A DNA stretch of 9,016 nt, from the NCBI GenBank assembly GCA_003660865.1, contig QMVA01000044.1, forward strand, positions 1 through 9,016, given 5' to 3'. This DNA is from Candidatus Nanohalarchaeota archaeon (GTDB lineage Archaea; EX4484-52; B79-G9). The notes under the pieces were generated by a model. That model had not been told where the DNA came from. It saw nothing but the letters and a program-made list of their open reading frames with translations, and searched no databases. The position numbers and the translations under genes were made by a program. Shown in pieces: positions 1-6,574 of the stretch (the stretch's first letter is position 1; each line of letters begins with the position of its first letter).

Positions 1-762
1 GAAACCCGCCCCATAATCCACCACATCACAAACTACGTCACAGTCAACGACTGCGCAAACGTAACCCTCGCAATAGGCGCAGCACCAGTCATGGCGCACG
101 CGAAAGAAGAAGTATCCGAAATGACCTCAATATCAAGCGCCCTGCTATTAAACATAGGCACCTTAGACCCACAACAAATAGAATCAATGCTGATAGCAGG
201 AAAAACAGCAAACGAAAAAAACATCCCGATAATCCTCGACCCCTGTGGCGCAGGCGCAACCACATTCAGAACCCAGACCGCAAAAAAACTAACAGAACAA
301 CTGAACATCACAATCATCAAAGGCAACGCATCAGAAATCGCCGCCATAGCAGACATAGAAGCAGAAACCCACGGCGTAGAATTAGGCGCAATAAACACCA
401 CCCCAGAACACGCAGCCTGGACACTGGCAGAAAAAACAAACTCAACAATAATCATAACAGGCAAAGAAGACATAATCGCAGACAGAACAACAACATACAC
501 CCTTAGAAACGGCAGCCCCATGACAGGAAAAATAACCGGCGGCGGCTGCATGGCAGCATCAATAACAGCCTCATTCACATCAATCGAAAAAGACCCCCTA
601 ATCGCAGGCATAGCCGCACTCACATGCTTCAACGTAGCCCAGCAGCTCGCAGAAAAAAAATCAACAGGCCCCATGGACTACAAAAAAAAACTAATAGACG
701 AACTATACAACCTCACCCCCGAAAAAATAAAAGACCACCAAAACTACGAAAAAACACGCTAA
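1..762 (+). CDS. thiM: Hydroxyethylthiazole kinase ThiM, 5'-truncated by window edge
   Basis: Phosphorylates 5-(2-hydroxyethyl)-4-methylthiazole with ATP in the cytoplasm, giving the thiazole phosphate used by ThiE. The frame is open from base 1, so the internal ATG at 91 is not the start. The 253 visible residues begin inside the family N-terminus (HHITNYV, then ANVTLAIGAAPVM). Further family landmarks follow in order: LLLNIGTL, PIILDPCGAGATTFR, IIKGNASEI, IIITGKED and the anion-hole/catalytic loop ITGGGCMAAS, where most relatives read TGTGC. Bacterial ThiM proteins are about 260-270 residues, so only some 10-20 residues should be missing. The gene ends 13 nt before the proposed thiE start, so it probably belongs to the same operon. 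Identity is secure; the true start lies outside the window. Confidence 0.93.
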   Translation, partial: ETRPIIHHITNYVTVNDCANVTLAIGAAPVMAHAKEEVSEMTSISSALLLNIGTLDPQQIESMLIAGKTANEKNIPIILDPCGAGATTFRTQTAKKLTEQLNITIIKGNASEIAAIADIEAETHGVELGAINTTPEHAAWTLAEKTNSTIIITGKEDIIADRTTTYTLRNGSPMTGKITGGGCMAASITASFTSIEKDPLIAGIAALTCFNVAQQLAEKKSTGPMDYKKKLIDELYNLTPEKIKDHQNYEKTR

Positions 763-764
763 AC

Positions 765-769
765 GGTGA
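765..769 (+). promoter_or_regulatory. Shine-Dalgarno GGTGA that decides the thiE start
   Basis: GGTGA matches the GGAGGTGATC complement of the archaeal 16S 3' end. It lies just after the thiM stop and 6 nt before the ATA at 776. No ATG, GTG or TTG in the thiE frame lies between the in-frame stop at 767-769 and the first conserved residues. The GTG inside this motif (766-768) is in another frame. Confidence 0.65.
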
Positions 770-775
770 CAATCC

Positions 776-1393
776 ATAGACACAACAAAAATCCCAAAAC
801 TATACCTAATAACAGACAGCGCCATAACAAAACAGACCACAGAAAAAGACACAAAAGACGCCCTGGAAGCAGGCATAAAAATAATCCAGTACCGCGAAAA
901 AAACCTCCCCGAACACCTAATCCTGAAAACCGCAAAAAAACTAAAAACCCTCACAAAAAAACACAACGCCCTTCTAATAATCAACGACCACCCAACAATC
1001 GCACAAAAAATCCACGCAGACGGCATCCACTTAGGCCAGACCGACACACCAATCAAAGAAGCAAAAAAAATATTCAAAGGAAAAATCATAGGCATCAGCG
1101 CAAAAACAATAAAACAAACAAAACAAGCAGAGACAGACGGCGCAACATATCTCGGCATCGGCCCCATATTCAACACCGCCACAAAAAAAGACGCAGGACA
1201 AGGCATAGGACTGGAAACCCTAAAACAGATAAAAAACCACGCAACCATCCCCATAGTAGCAATCGGCGGCATAACCAAAACAAACGCAGAAACAGTCCTA
1301 AACTCCGGCGCAGACTCAATAGCAGTAATATCCGCAATAATCGGCAAAGACATAAAAAAAGAAACACAAAAACTACAAGCAGTGATACAATGA
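776..1393 (+). CDS. thiE: Thiamine-phosphate synthase ThiE (apparent ATA start)
   Basis: Condenses HMP-PP with thiazole phosphate to thiamine phosphate; a cytoplasmic TIM-barrel enzyme. The predicted 205-residue protein matches the usual 200-215. Family motifs in order: KLYLITD (8-14), QYREK (38-42), LLIIND (66-71), DGIHLGQTD (82-90), GISAKT (106-111), YLGIGPIFNTATKKDAG (125-141, the phosphate loop), IPIVAIGGI (158-166) and GADSIAVISAI (178-188). The stop overlaps the thiC start as ATGA, which suggests translational coupling. The start is odd. An in-frame TGA at 767-769 closes the frame upstream and only ATA at 776 is well placed behind GGTGA. The alternative is one extra A in the A-run at 787-791, in which case GTG at 766 would be the start. 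ThiE function is confident; the start is uncertain. Confidence 0.92.
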   Translation: MDTTKIPKLYLITDSAITKQTTEKDTKDALEAGIKIIQYREKNLPEHLILKTAKKLKTLTKKHNALLIINDHPTIAQKIHADGIHLGQTDTPIKEAKKIFKGKIIGISAKTIKQTKQAETDGATYLGIGPIFNTATKKDAGQGIGLETLKQIKNHATIPIVAIGGITKTNAETVLNSGADSIAVISAIIGKDIKKETQKLQAVIQ

Positions 1394-2628
1394 CCTTACT
1401 AAAAAAAGCAAAAGACAACATAATAACAAAAGAGATGAAACACGTTGCAAAAACCGAAAACCACGACCCCGAATACATAAGAAAATGCATCGCCTCAGGC
1501 ACAATAATCATCCCGAAAAACAAAAAAAGAAACACAACACCCACAGGAATAGGCCATGACCTCACAACAAAAATCAACTCAAACATAGGCACCTCCCAGG
1601 ACTGCGAAAACTACGAAGAAGAACTAAAAAAACTGCAGATCTCGATAAAATACGGCACAGACGCAATAATGGACCTAAGCACAGGAACAGACACAGACAA
1701 ACTAAGACGCTTAATAATCAAAGAATCACAAATCCCATTAGGAACAGTTCCCATATACTCATCAGCAGTACAATCAAAAGACATCACACTCATGACAAAA
1801 GACAGCCTCTTTGAGGCAATAAAAACACACGCAAAAGACGGCACAGACTTCCTAACAGTCCACTGCGGCGTAACCCGGAAAGTCCTTGACACCCTAAAAA
1901 ATCACCCCCGCACAACAGGTATAGTAAGCCGCGGCGGCTCAATGCTGGCAAAATGGATGACCCATCACAAAAAAGAAAACCCCCTTTACGAATACTACGA
2001 CGAACTCCTCGAACTTGCCCGCAAACACGACATCACATTAAGCCTGGGCGACGGCCTGAGACCCGGCTCAATAGCAGACTCAACAGACAAAAGCCAGATA
2101 CATGAACTAATAATCCTCGCCGACCTCGCAAAAAAAGCATACGACCAGGACGTACAGGTAATGATCGAAGGCCCCGGCCACATCCCCCTCCACCAGGTAG
2201 AGACCAACATAAAACTCCAGAAAGCACTATGCAACAACGCCCCCTTCTACGTACTGGGACCGATAGTAACAGACATAGCCCCCGGCTACGACCACATAAC
2301 ATCAGCGATAGGCGGCGCAATAGCAGCCGCAGCCGGCGCAGACTTCCTCTGCTACGTAACCCCCTCAGAACACCTCGCCCTCCCATCAGTAGAAGACGTA
2401 AAACAAGGAGTGATCGCCGCAAAAATCGCAGCCCACGCAGGCGACATCGCAAAAGGCATAAAAGACGCAACCAAGCGCGACAACGCCATGTCACAGGCAA
2501 GAAAAAACCTCGACTGGAAAAAACAGCAATCCTTAGCCCTCGACCCGACCACATTCAAAAAATACAGAATTGACACAGACCAGGAAACATGCACCATGTG
2601 CGGGAAATACTGCGCAATCAAGAAATAA
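1390..2628 (+). CDS. thiC: Phosphomethylpyrimidine synthase ThiC (radical SAM)
   Basis: Converts aminoimidazole ribotide to HMP-phosphate by an oxygen-sensitive radical-SAM rearrangement. The 412-residue protein matches the short archaeal/anaerobe form without the extra bacterial N-terminal domain. Visible landmarks: GIGHDLTTKINSNIGTS (53-69), GTDAIMDLSTGTD (89-101), PLGTVPIYSSAVQ (116-128), DFLTVHCGVT (153-162), SRGGSMLAKWM (180-190), SLGDGLRPGS (218-227), MIEGPGHIPLHQ (258-269), VTDIAPGYDH (293-302) and a C-terminal cluster motif with Cys401, Cys404 and Cys408. The start is the ATG in the ATGA overlap with thiE, with GTGAT 3 nt upstream. The frame stays open further upstream only because of out-of-frame thiE sequence, which gives a meaningless basic peptide. 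Confidence 0.97.
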   Translation: MTLLKKAKDNIITKEMKHVAKTENHDPEYIRKCIASGTIIIPKNKKRNTTPTGIGHDLTTKINSNIGTSQDCENYEEELKKLQISIKYGTDAIMDLSTGTDTDKLRRLIIKESQIPLGTVPIYSSAVQSKDITLMTKDSLFEAIKTHAKDGTDFLTVHCGVTRKVLDTLKNHPRTTGIVSRGGSMLAKWMTHHKKENPLYEYYDELLELARKHDITLSLGDGLRPGSIADSTDKSQIHELIILADLAKKAYDQDVQVMIEGPGHIPLHQVETNIKLQKALCNNAPFYVLGPIVTDIAPGYDHITSAIGGAIAAAAGADFLCYVTPSEHLALPSVEDVKQGVIAAKIAAHAGDIAKGIKDATKRDNAMSQARKNLDWKKQQSLALDPTTFKKYRIDTDQETCTMCGKYCAIKK

Positions 2629-2780
2629 GCAGGCAAACGACAAGACAACTTGGAACAGAAAATAATATCATCACTAATACTATTCTTTTACAGAAAAATA
2701 AGAAATATTTCTAAAAACACTCAGAGCCAGCCATTAAAAAATGAAACACTTAACTGAAGCAGAACCTCAAAACCCCCACA

Positions 2781-2790
2781 TAATATAAAA
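2781..2790 (+). promoter_or_regulatory. TATA box for thiL
   Basis: TAATATAAAA is centred about 27 nt upstream of the thiL ATG, so transcription should begin at or within a few bases of the start codon. The rest of the 184-nt gap after thiC shows no convincing TPP riboswitch or terminator. Confidence 0.55.
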
Positions 2791-2812
2791 AGACTAAAAA
2801 AAATATACCTCC

Positions 2813-3847
2813 ATGACAAAAATATCCCAAATCGGCGGCGAACAGGCCCTGATAAAGCGCATCCAAAAAGCCATAAAAACCAGCAAAGACGAAGTAATAC
2901 TCGGCATCGGCGACGACGCAGCCATAATAAAGCCACCGAAAAACAAAAACAAAAACATAGCAATAACAACCGACATGCTGGTAGAAAACAACCACTTCTC
3001 CCTATCAACCCACACCGCAGAACAGATAGGCAAAAAATCAGCAGTAGCAAACATCTCAGACATGGCAGCCATAGCTGCAACCCCAAAACACATGCTGATC
3101 TCACTCGCCATCCCAAAAGACACAACAGTAGAATTCATAGACCGACTCTACAAAGGCATAACAAAAGAAACAGGCAAACACAACATAAACATAATCGGCG
3201 GCGACATCACAGGCTCGCCATCAGGCGCACTCACAATAAACATAGTAATACTGGGCGAAACAAGCAAAGAGATCCGCCGCTCAGGCGCAAAACCAGGCGA
3301 CTGCCTGATGGTCACAGGCGACCTGGGCAAATCCGCAGCAGGCCTTCACACCCTGCAGCACAACCCGAAAACCAGCAAAAAAACAGCAGAAATACTAAAA
3401 AAAGCCCACCTCGAACCCAGCCACCGCCTAAAAGAATCCCAAACCCTAAAAAAACTAAACTGCATCACCTCAATGAACGACATCAGCGACGGACTTGCAA
3501 CCGAAACAAAAGAGATATGCGAAGCAAGTAAAGTCGGCGCAATCATCTACAAACAAAAAATCCCGACAACCCATGCAACAGACGAACTCCTAAAAGCAAT
3601 CAAAAAAGACACAAAAGAAACCGCACTCTACGGCGGCGAAGACTTCGAACTCCTCTTCACAGCAAAAAAACAAGACACAAAAAAAATAATAGACACCCTG
3701 AAAAAACATACAGGCACAACAGCCACAATCATCGGAAAAATAACAAAAGAAAAACAAATCTACCTGATCGACAAAACCAAAAAAACAAGACTAAAAAAAA
3801 CCGGCTACGACCACTTCAAAGAAAACCCTTTTGATTACAAGAAATAG
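2813..3847 (+). CDS. thiL: Thiamine-monophosphate kinase ThiL
   Basis: Phosphorylates thiamine monophosphate to the cofactor TPP with ATP; the last step of the pathway begun by the genes upstream. The 344-residue protein is slightly longer than the roughly 325 of E. coli. AIR-synthase-like fold motifs in order: GIGDDAA (31-37, metal/nucleotide site), ITTDMLVENNHF (51-62), NISDMAAIAATP (80-91), IGGDITGS (128-135), GAKPGDCLMVTGDLGKSAAGL (158-178, in two blocks), MNDISDGL (221-228), YGGEDFELLFT (273-283) and the closing GYDHF (331-335). There is no Shine-Dalgarno motif before the ATG, but a TATA box is centred 27 nt upstream, which suggests a separate leaderless transcript. The gene ends 2 nt from the stop of the convergent gene. 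Confidence 0.96.
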   Translation: MTKISQIGGEQALIKRIQKAIKTSKDEVILGIGDDAAIIKPPKNKNKNIAITTDMLVENNHFSLSTHTAEQIGKKSAVANISDMAAIAATPKHMLISLAIPKDTTVEFIDRLYKGITKETGKHNINIIGGDITGSPSGALTINIVILGETSKEIRRSGAKPGDCLMVTGDLGKSAAGLHTLQHNPKTSKKTAEILKKAHLEPSHRLKESQTLKKLNCITSMNDISDGLATETKEICEASKVGAIIYKQKIPTTHATDELLKAIKKDTKETALYGGEDFELLFTAKKQDTKKIIDTLKKHTGTTATIIGKITKEKQIYLIDKTKKTRLKKTGYDHFKENPFDYKK

Positions 3848-3849
3848 GA

Positions 3850-4395
3850 CTACTCCACCATCTCTTCACTCTCATTACCCACCGTCTCATTAACATCCTC
3901 TCTCTCACCAACAGACTCATCCACGCGCGTAGAATTATAATTTAAAACAGCAGCCACAGCACCCCTCTCAATACACATCGGATGCCTCGCAACAACCCCG
4001 CATATCTTATCCTCAACCTCATCAACAGTATCAACATCAACAACATCCTGGTAATTACCTACTTTGATACTCATATCCCCCTCACCCTGGAGCAAAATAA
4101 GATACACATAACCATTATACTTAGAAACCAACCCTTCAAGCTGGCCCTGCACATGAGAACACTCAAACCCGCACAAAGGACTATACTCAAAAACAACCAC
4201 AGTTCCACCAGCAGCATAAAAGACAGACCTCTGCTCATCAGTCAGGTCCTCACTCAGCACAAACTGCTCTGGCAAATCCACACTCCCCGACCCGCTGCCA
4301 GAAGAATCAAGCGCAACACCAGCCATAGAACCCAAAAACAACAGCCCCATAAGAATAACTCCCCACTTCTTATAAGCATCAGACTTTTTCGACAT
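3850..4395 (-). CDS. Membrane-anchored thioredoxin-like protein with CxxxC
   Basis: No family is recognised with certainty. The 181-residue protein has a basic N-terminus, one hydrophobic segment (about 11-28: signal anchor or signal peptide), a Gly/Ser linker (31-39) and a domain in which VVVFEYSPLCGFECSHV (66-82) resembles a thioredoxin-fold beta strand followed by a Cys75/Cys79 pair. Two more cysteines (132, 141) and a very acidic tail follow. It probably faces outside the membrane and may handle disulfides, but the CxxxC spacing is not the usual CxxC, so redox activity is an inference. The start is ATG at 4395, placed 4 nt after GTGAT; an in-frame GTG at 4404 is part of that motif. It follows the nuclease gene by 19 nt, presumably in one operon. 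Confidence 0.7.
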   Translation of the reverse strand: MSKKSDAYKKWGVILMGLLFLGSMAGVALDSSGSGSGSVDLPEQFVLSEDLTDEQRSVFYAAGGTVVVFEYSPLCGFECSHVQGQLEGLVSKYNGYVYLILLQGEGDMSIKVGNYQDVVDVDTVDEVEDKICGVVARHPMCIERGAVAAVLNYNSTRVDESVGEREDVNETVGNESEEMVE

Positions 4396-4414
4396 TAAAA
4401 TCACAACATACCTA

Positions 4415-5257
4415 TTAAACCGATGAATTTATTAATCTTTCAATAAAACTCCCAACCCTGCGCACCTTCAAATCATCAAACCCGAGTTTTCCAAGCAGAC
4501 CTGCATCAGCATCCAAAAAATCAAGAACATTATAAATACCGCTCCCGACAAGCTTCTTCCTATCAGCACGCGAAAGCCCCGCCATAGTCAAAGGATAAGC
4601 ATGATGCTTCTCAATCATCTCATTCAAACCGCCCGCGCGCGGATAATTCCACCCTATCAGCTTCACCGCCCTGCATATGGAATACCTGCGCGCATGCAGA
4701 GAATACTTCGTATTCGTAACAACCCACGCACAAGTCGCATTAATTGAATTCTTGCGCTTCCCCCTGTACCCCACCGCAATATCATCAAGCCTCGCCCACT
4801 GCCGCATAGGCACATCAAGACCTGTAAACGTATGATCCCTGTAATGATGCTTGCACTCAACAATCGCAACCTCTGCACCGCGCGTAGCAACCACATCAAT
4901 CTCATGCTCAATACAACGCCCCTCAACCATCGGCTCAGGACTGCGCTGTGTCTTATATCCCTCGCACTCCAACAGGCGCGCAATAAAAAACTCAAACTCA
5001 TGAAACTCAGGATCCTGCTTGGAAATCGCCTCCTTCAGCCCATACCTCACAGCCGAACACTTATCCTCCACCTTCAGCATCGAACGAATAAAATTTAGAA
5101 TATCCCGCGTATGCATCCCGGTATAAAGCTTCTTCTCCAAAGAATCAACAATCTGCACACACAACTCAGGATCCGCCCCTGCGCGCTCACAGCTCCGGAT
5201 AGCCTTCTCCCTGCTAAAATCATCAGTCTCCCCATTCATCTTAACAATCTTAACCAT
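4415..5257 (-). CDS. ATP-cone / PD-(D/E)XK (Mrr-like) nuclease
   Basis: A 280-residue protein with three visible parts. Residues 1-88 look like an ATP-cone (KIVKMNGETDDFSREKAIRS at the start, then helices with HTRDILNFIRSML), the domain that senses ATP/dATP in ribonucleotide reductase. Residues 90-206 look like an Mrr/RecB-type restriction fold. The likely catalytic set is Glu118, Asp121 (HEIDVVAT) and Glu134-x-Lys136 (AIVECKHH), followed by VVTNTKYSLHARRY and LIGWNYP. Residues 224-277 (GLSRADRKKL, then GKLGFDDLKVRRVGSFIERL) resemble a helix-hairpin-helix tail. It should act on DNA under nucleotide control, but the target is unknown. A TATA-like stretch lies 26 nt before the ATG and no Shine-Dalgarno is needed. 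It heads the operon with the thioredoxin-like gene. Confidence 0.82.
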   Translation of the reverse strand: MVKIVKMNGETDDFSREKAIRSCERAGADPELCVQIVDSLEKKLYTGMHTRDILNFIRSMLKVEDKCSAVRYGLKEAISKQDPEFHEFEFFIARLLECEGYKTQRSPEPMVEGRCIEHEIDVVATRGAEVAIVECKHHYRDHTFTGLDVPMRQWARLDDIAVGYRGKRKNSINATCAWVVTNTKYSLHARRYSICRAVKLIGWNYPRAGGLNEMIEKHHAYPLTMAGLSRADRKKLVGSGIYNVLDFLDADAGLLGKLGFDDLKVRRVGSFIERLINSSV

Positions 5258-5277
5258 ACCTATTAATACACCGAAAA

Positions 5278-5290
5278 GATTATTAAAACT
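5278..5290. promoter_or_regulatory. Shared AT stretch: TATA for nuclease operon (-) and tRNA-Gln (+)
   Basis: The + strand reads GATTATTAAAACT. Read on the minus strand it is a TTTTAATAAT box centred about 26 nt from the nuclease ATG. Read on the plus strand it sits about 35 nt before the tRNA 5' end, so transcription would begin a few bases before the mature tRNA. No other good box fits the tRNA. This is inferred from position only. Confidence 0.45.
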
Positions 5291-5319
5291 GTGGGTTCAC
5301 CAAATATACATAACATCAC

Positions 5320-5394
5320 AGCCCCCTAGTGTAGCGGTAATCATGTAGGGCCCTGGACCCTGCGACTGCGGTTCGAATCCGCAGGGGGCTACCA
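5320..5394 (+). tRNA. tRNA-Gln (anticodon CTG)
   Basis: All four arms can be drawn. The acceptor stem is AGCCCCC with GGGGGCT (7 bp, A1-U72), the discriminator is A5391, and CCA is encoded at 5392-5394. The D arm has a 3-bp GTG/CAT stem with GG at positions 18-19. The anticodon stem is TAGGG with CCCTG and loop CCCTGGA, giving anticodon CTG (5353-5355). The T arm is TGCGG-TTCGAAT-CCGCA. The A1-U72 pair and A73 match archaeal tRNA-Gln, which is charged through Glu-tRNA-Gln and GatDE in archaea. Position 33 is C rather than the nearly universal U. There is no intron. Confidence 0.92.
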
Positions 5395-5406
5395 CCCAAT
5401 CCAAAA

Positions 5407-5416
5407 ACATATAAAA
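5407..5416 (+). promoter_or_regulatory. TATA box for the small basic protein gene
   Basis: ACATATAAAA lies 12 nt after the tRNA and is centred about 24 nt before the ATG at 5436, the same spacing as at thiL. Confidence 0.5.
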
Positions 5417-5435
5417 CATACATAAAACAAATAAC

Positions 5436-5705
5436 ATGGTAATAATCATGGCAAAAAACAAAAAAAGATCAGCTCAGAAAAAGACACAAGCCATCACCAT
5501 ACAAAAATCAGAGCACCTCAAAAAATACATACCCAAAAAAAGCAAAAAAAACGAAACCAGACCCACCGAACACAAAAACAGCATAACACAATTCCTCTTC
5601 GGCCACCCCAAAATCAACAAAAAAGACATAATAGAAATAAGCATAATGATCACACTCACTGCATTTCTCATATTCATGGACCTGAAAATAAAAGAGATTA
5701 TATAA
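5436..5705 (+). CDS. Small lysine-rich tail-anchored protein
   Basis: Not recognised. The 89 residues split into a strongly basic, hydrophilic N-terminal part (about 1-48, many Lys and Arg, no Cys) and a hydrophobic helix near the C-terminus (about 65-83) ending in KIKEII. This is the layout of a tail-anchored membrane protein whose basic part would lie in the cytoplasm and could touch nucleic acid or ribosomes; that role is speculation. The ATG at 5436 fits a leaderless start behind the TATA box. A second ATG at 5448 (MAKNKKR) is possible. Codon use follows the A/C-rich pattern of the neighbouring genes, which supports real coding. Its stop overlaps the proposed start of the next gene in the tetranucleotide ATAA. 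Confidence 0.65.
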   Translation: MVIIMAKNKKRSAQKKTQAITIQKSEHLKKYIPKKSKKNETRPTEHKNSITQFLFGHPKINKKDIIEISIMITLTAFLIFMDLKIKEII

Positions 5706-6049
5706 CCATACACATCCAAGCATATACTATACTCTATCCACTGTTACTAACCCTCGCCGCCCTATGGCTCATCGACCTTTACCAGACCCTTGCCATAACA
5801 AAAAAATACGACATAAAAGCAGAAGAGAATCCATTCGCCCGCCTCCTCCTCAAACAAAATCCAAAAGACTTCACAATATTCAAGATAATTGACCTTGCCT
5901 TCATCAGCGCAATCTTCATATTTTTCATGCAGGAACAAAACACACTCTCAAACCTCCTGTTGATTGCCTTCAACCTCATATACATATTTACTATAATACA
6001 CAACCACAACATCATAAAAAGACACAGAAGTGCAAGTGAAAATATATAA
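5702..6049 (+). CDS. Small three-helix membrane protein, DUF5658-like, apparent ATA start
   Basis: This frame is open without any ATG, GTG or TTG before its conserved part, so standard gene finders may miss it. Translation from ATA at 5702 gives 115 residues with three hydrophobic segments, at about 10-33, 59-75 and 82-99. After the first come an Asp and LYQT, then AEENPFARLLL (about 40-50). A helix with Asp plus T, a short loop and E-x-NP is the pattern of the DUF5658 group of small archaeal/bacterial membrane proteins of unknown function; the match is from memory and moderate. The basic C-terminus (KRHR) would be cytoplasmic. The ATA overlaps the upstream stop as ATAA, like the ATGA at thiE/thiC, and AGAGAT lies 3 nt before it. 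ATA at 5708 is an alternative. Confidence 0.62.
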   Translation: MTIHIQAYTILYPLLLTLAALWLIDLYQTLAITKKYDIKAEENPFARLLLKQNPKDFTIFKIIDLAFISAIFIFFMQEQNTLSNLLLIAFNLIYIFTIIHNHNIIKRHRSASENI

Positions 6050-6050
6050 A

Positions 6051-6080
6051 TATCTCGATATCTCAATATACTACTATCTC
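6051..6080. repeat. Three direct copies of TATCTC upstream of the SecB-like gene
   Basis: TATCTC occurs at 6051-6056, 6059-6064 and 6075-6080, with start-to-start steps of 8 and 16 nt. The array lies just upstream of the TATA box at 6096. It could be an operator or simple low-complexity sequence. Confidence 0.35.
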
Positions 6081-6095
6081 AAAAAAAAGATATTG

Positions 6096-6105
6096 TTTTA
6101 TATAC
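6096..6105 (+). promoter_or_regulatory. TATA box for the SecB-like gene
   Basis: TTTTATATAC is centred about 27 nt before the GTG at 6128, matching the leaderless spacing seen at other first genes in this window. Confidence 0.5.
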
Positions 6106-6127
6106 TACAACATCCAAAAACTAACTG

Positions 6128-6571
6128 GTGAAACAATTGATAATTGGAATAAATCTTGACAGCATAACAGCAAAAAAACACGATATGCCAAAAGGCAACA
6201 TCAGGATAGACAACAAAACAAAACTGACAGGGATTGAGGAAATCACAATCCCAATGACAAAAGAGAAAGCAACAAAAATAAACTTCACATTCGAGACAAC
6301 CTACAAGACAGACAAAAAAACAATCGGCGAGATACAGATATGTGGAAACGTCATATTCCGCGGCCAAAGAGAAAAAATACAGGAAATGTGGACAAAAGAA
6401 AAAAAGCTACCTGAAGACATAGCGCTCAACGTAATGAACAACATCCTCAGAAAATCAATAACACGTGTAATCGACCTCTCAGAACAGCTAATGCTTCCAC
6501 CCCCCATCAACCTGCCGCTCATACGTCCGAAAAAAGAGCAAAAAGAGCAAAACATAGAATATATAGGATAA
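6128..6571 (+). CDS. Conserved archaeal protein, possibly SecB-like
   Basis: 147 residues, no signal peptide or membrane helix. The centre (FTFETTYKTDKKTIGEIQI, then GNVIFRGQREKIQEMW, about 53-88) reads as alternating beta strands. It is followed by KKLPEDIALNVMNNIL (92-107), a helix, and the conserved-looking LPPPINLPLI (123-132). This order recalls a group of small archaeal proteins related to the SecB chaperone fold; that assignment comes from recall of the motif and could be wrong. The start is ambiguous. GTG at 6128 suits a leaderless message 27 nt from the TATA centre. TTG at 6137, giving MIIGINLD, lies 5 nt behind GGTGA (6127-6131) and suits a Shine-Dalgarno start. The last 15 residues are charged and probably disordered. 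Confidence 0.7.
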   Translation: MKQLIIGINLDSITAKKHDMPKGNIRIDNKTKLTGIEEITIPMTKEKATKINFTFETTYKTDKKTIGEIQICGNVIFRGQREKIQEMWTKEKKLPEDIALNVMNNILRKSITRVIDLSEQLMLPPPINLPLIRPKKEQKEQNIEYIG

Positions 6572-6574
6572 AAA

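Noticed and set aside
766..1389. Upstream extension of the thiC frame (Arg/Lys/Asn/His-rich peptide from GTG 766)
   Set aside because: It is the out-of-frame reading of thiE, whose motifs are all present in the other frame; thiC aligns from 1390 onward.
33..2648. Long minus-strand frames opposite the thiamine genes (for example 33-674, 703-1353, 2033-2554)
   Set aside because: Shadows of A/C-rich coding sequence: they give improbable Cys, Phe, Val, Leu and Arg runs, and the plus strand has complete enzyme motifs.
2629..2812. TPP riboswitch before thiL
   Set aside because: No CUGAGA with the matching ACCUGAU...GGAUAAU-type second helix is present, and the predicted transcription start lies at the thiL ATG, leaving no leader.
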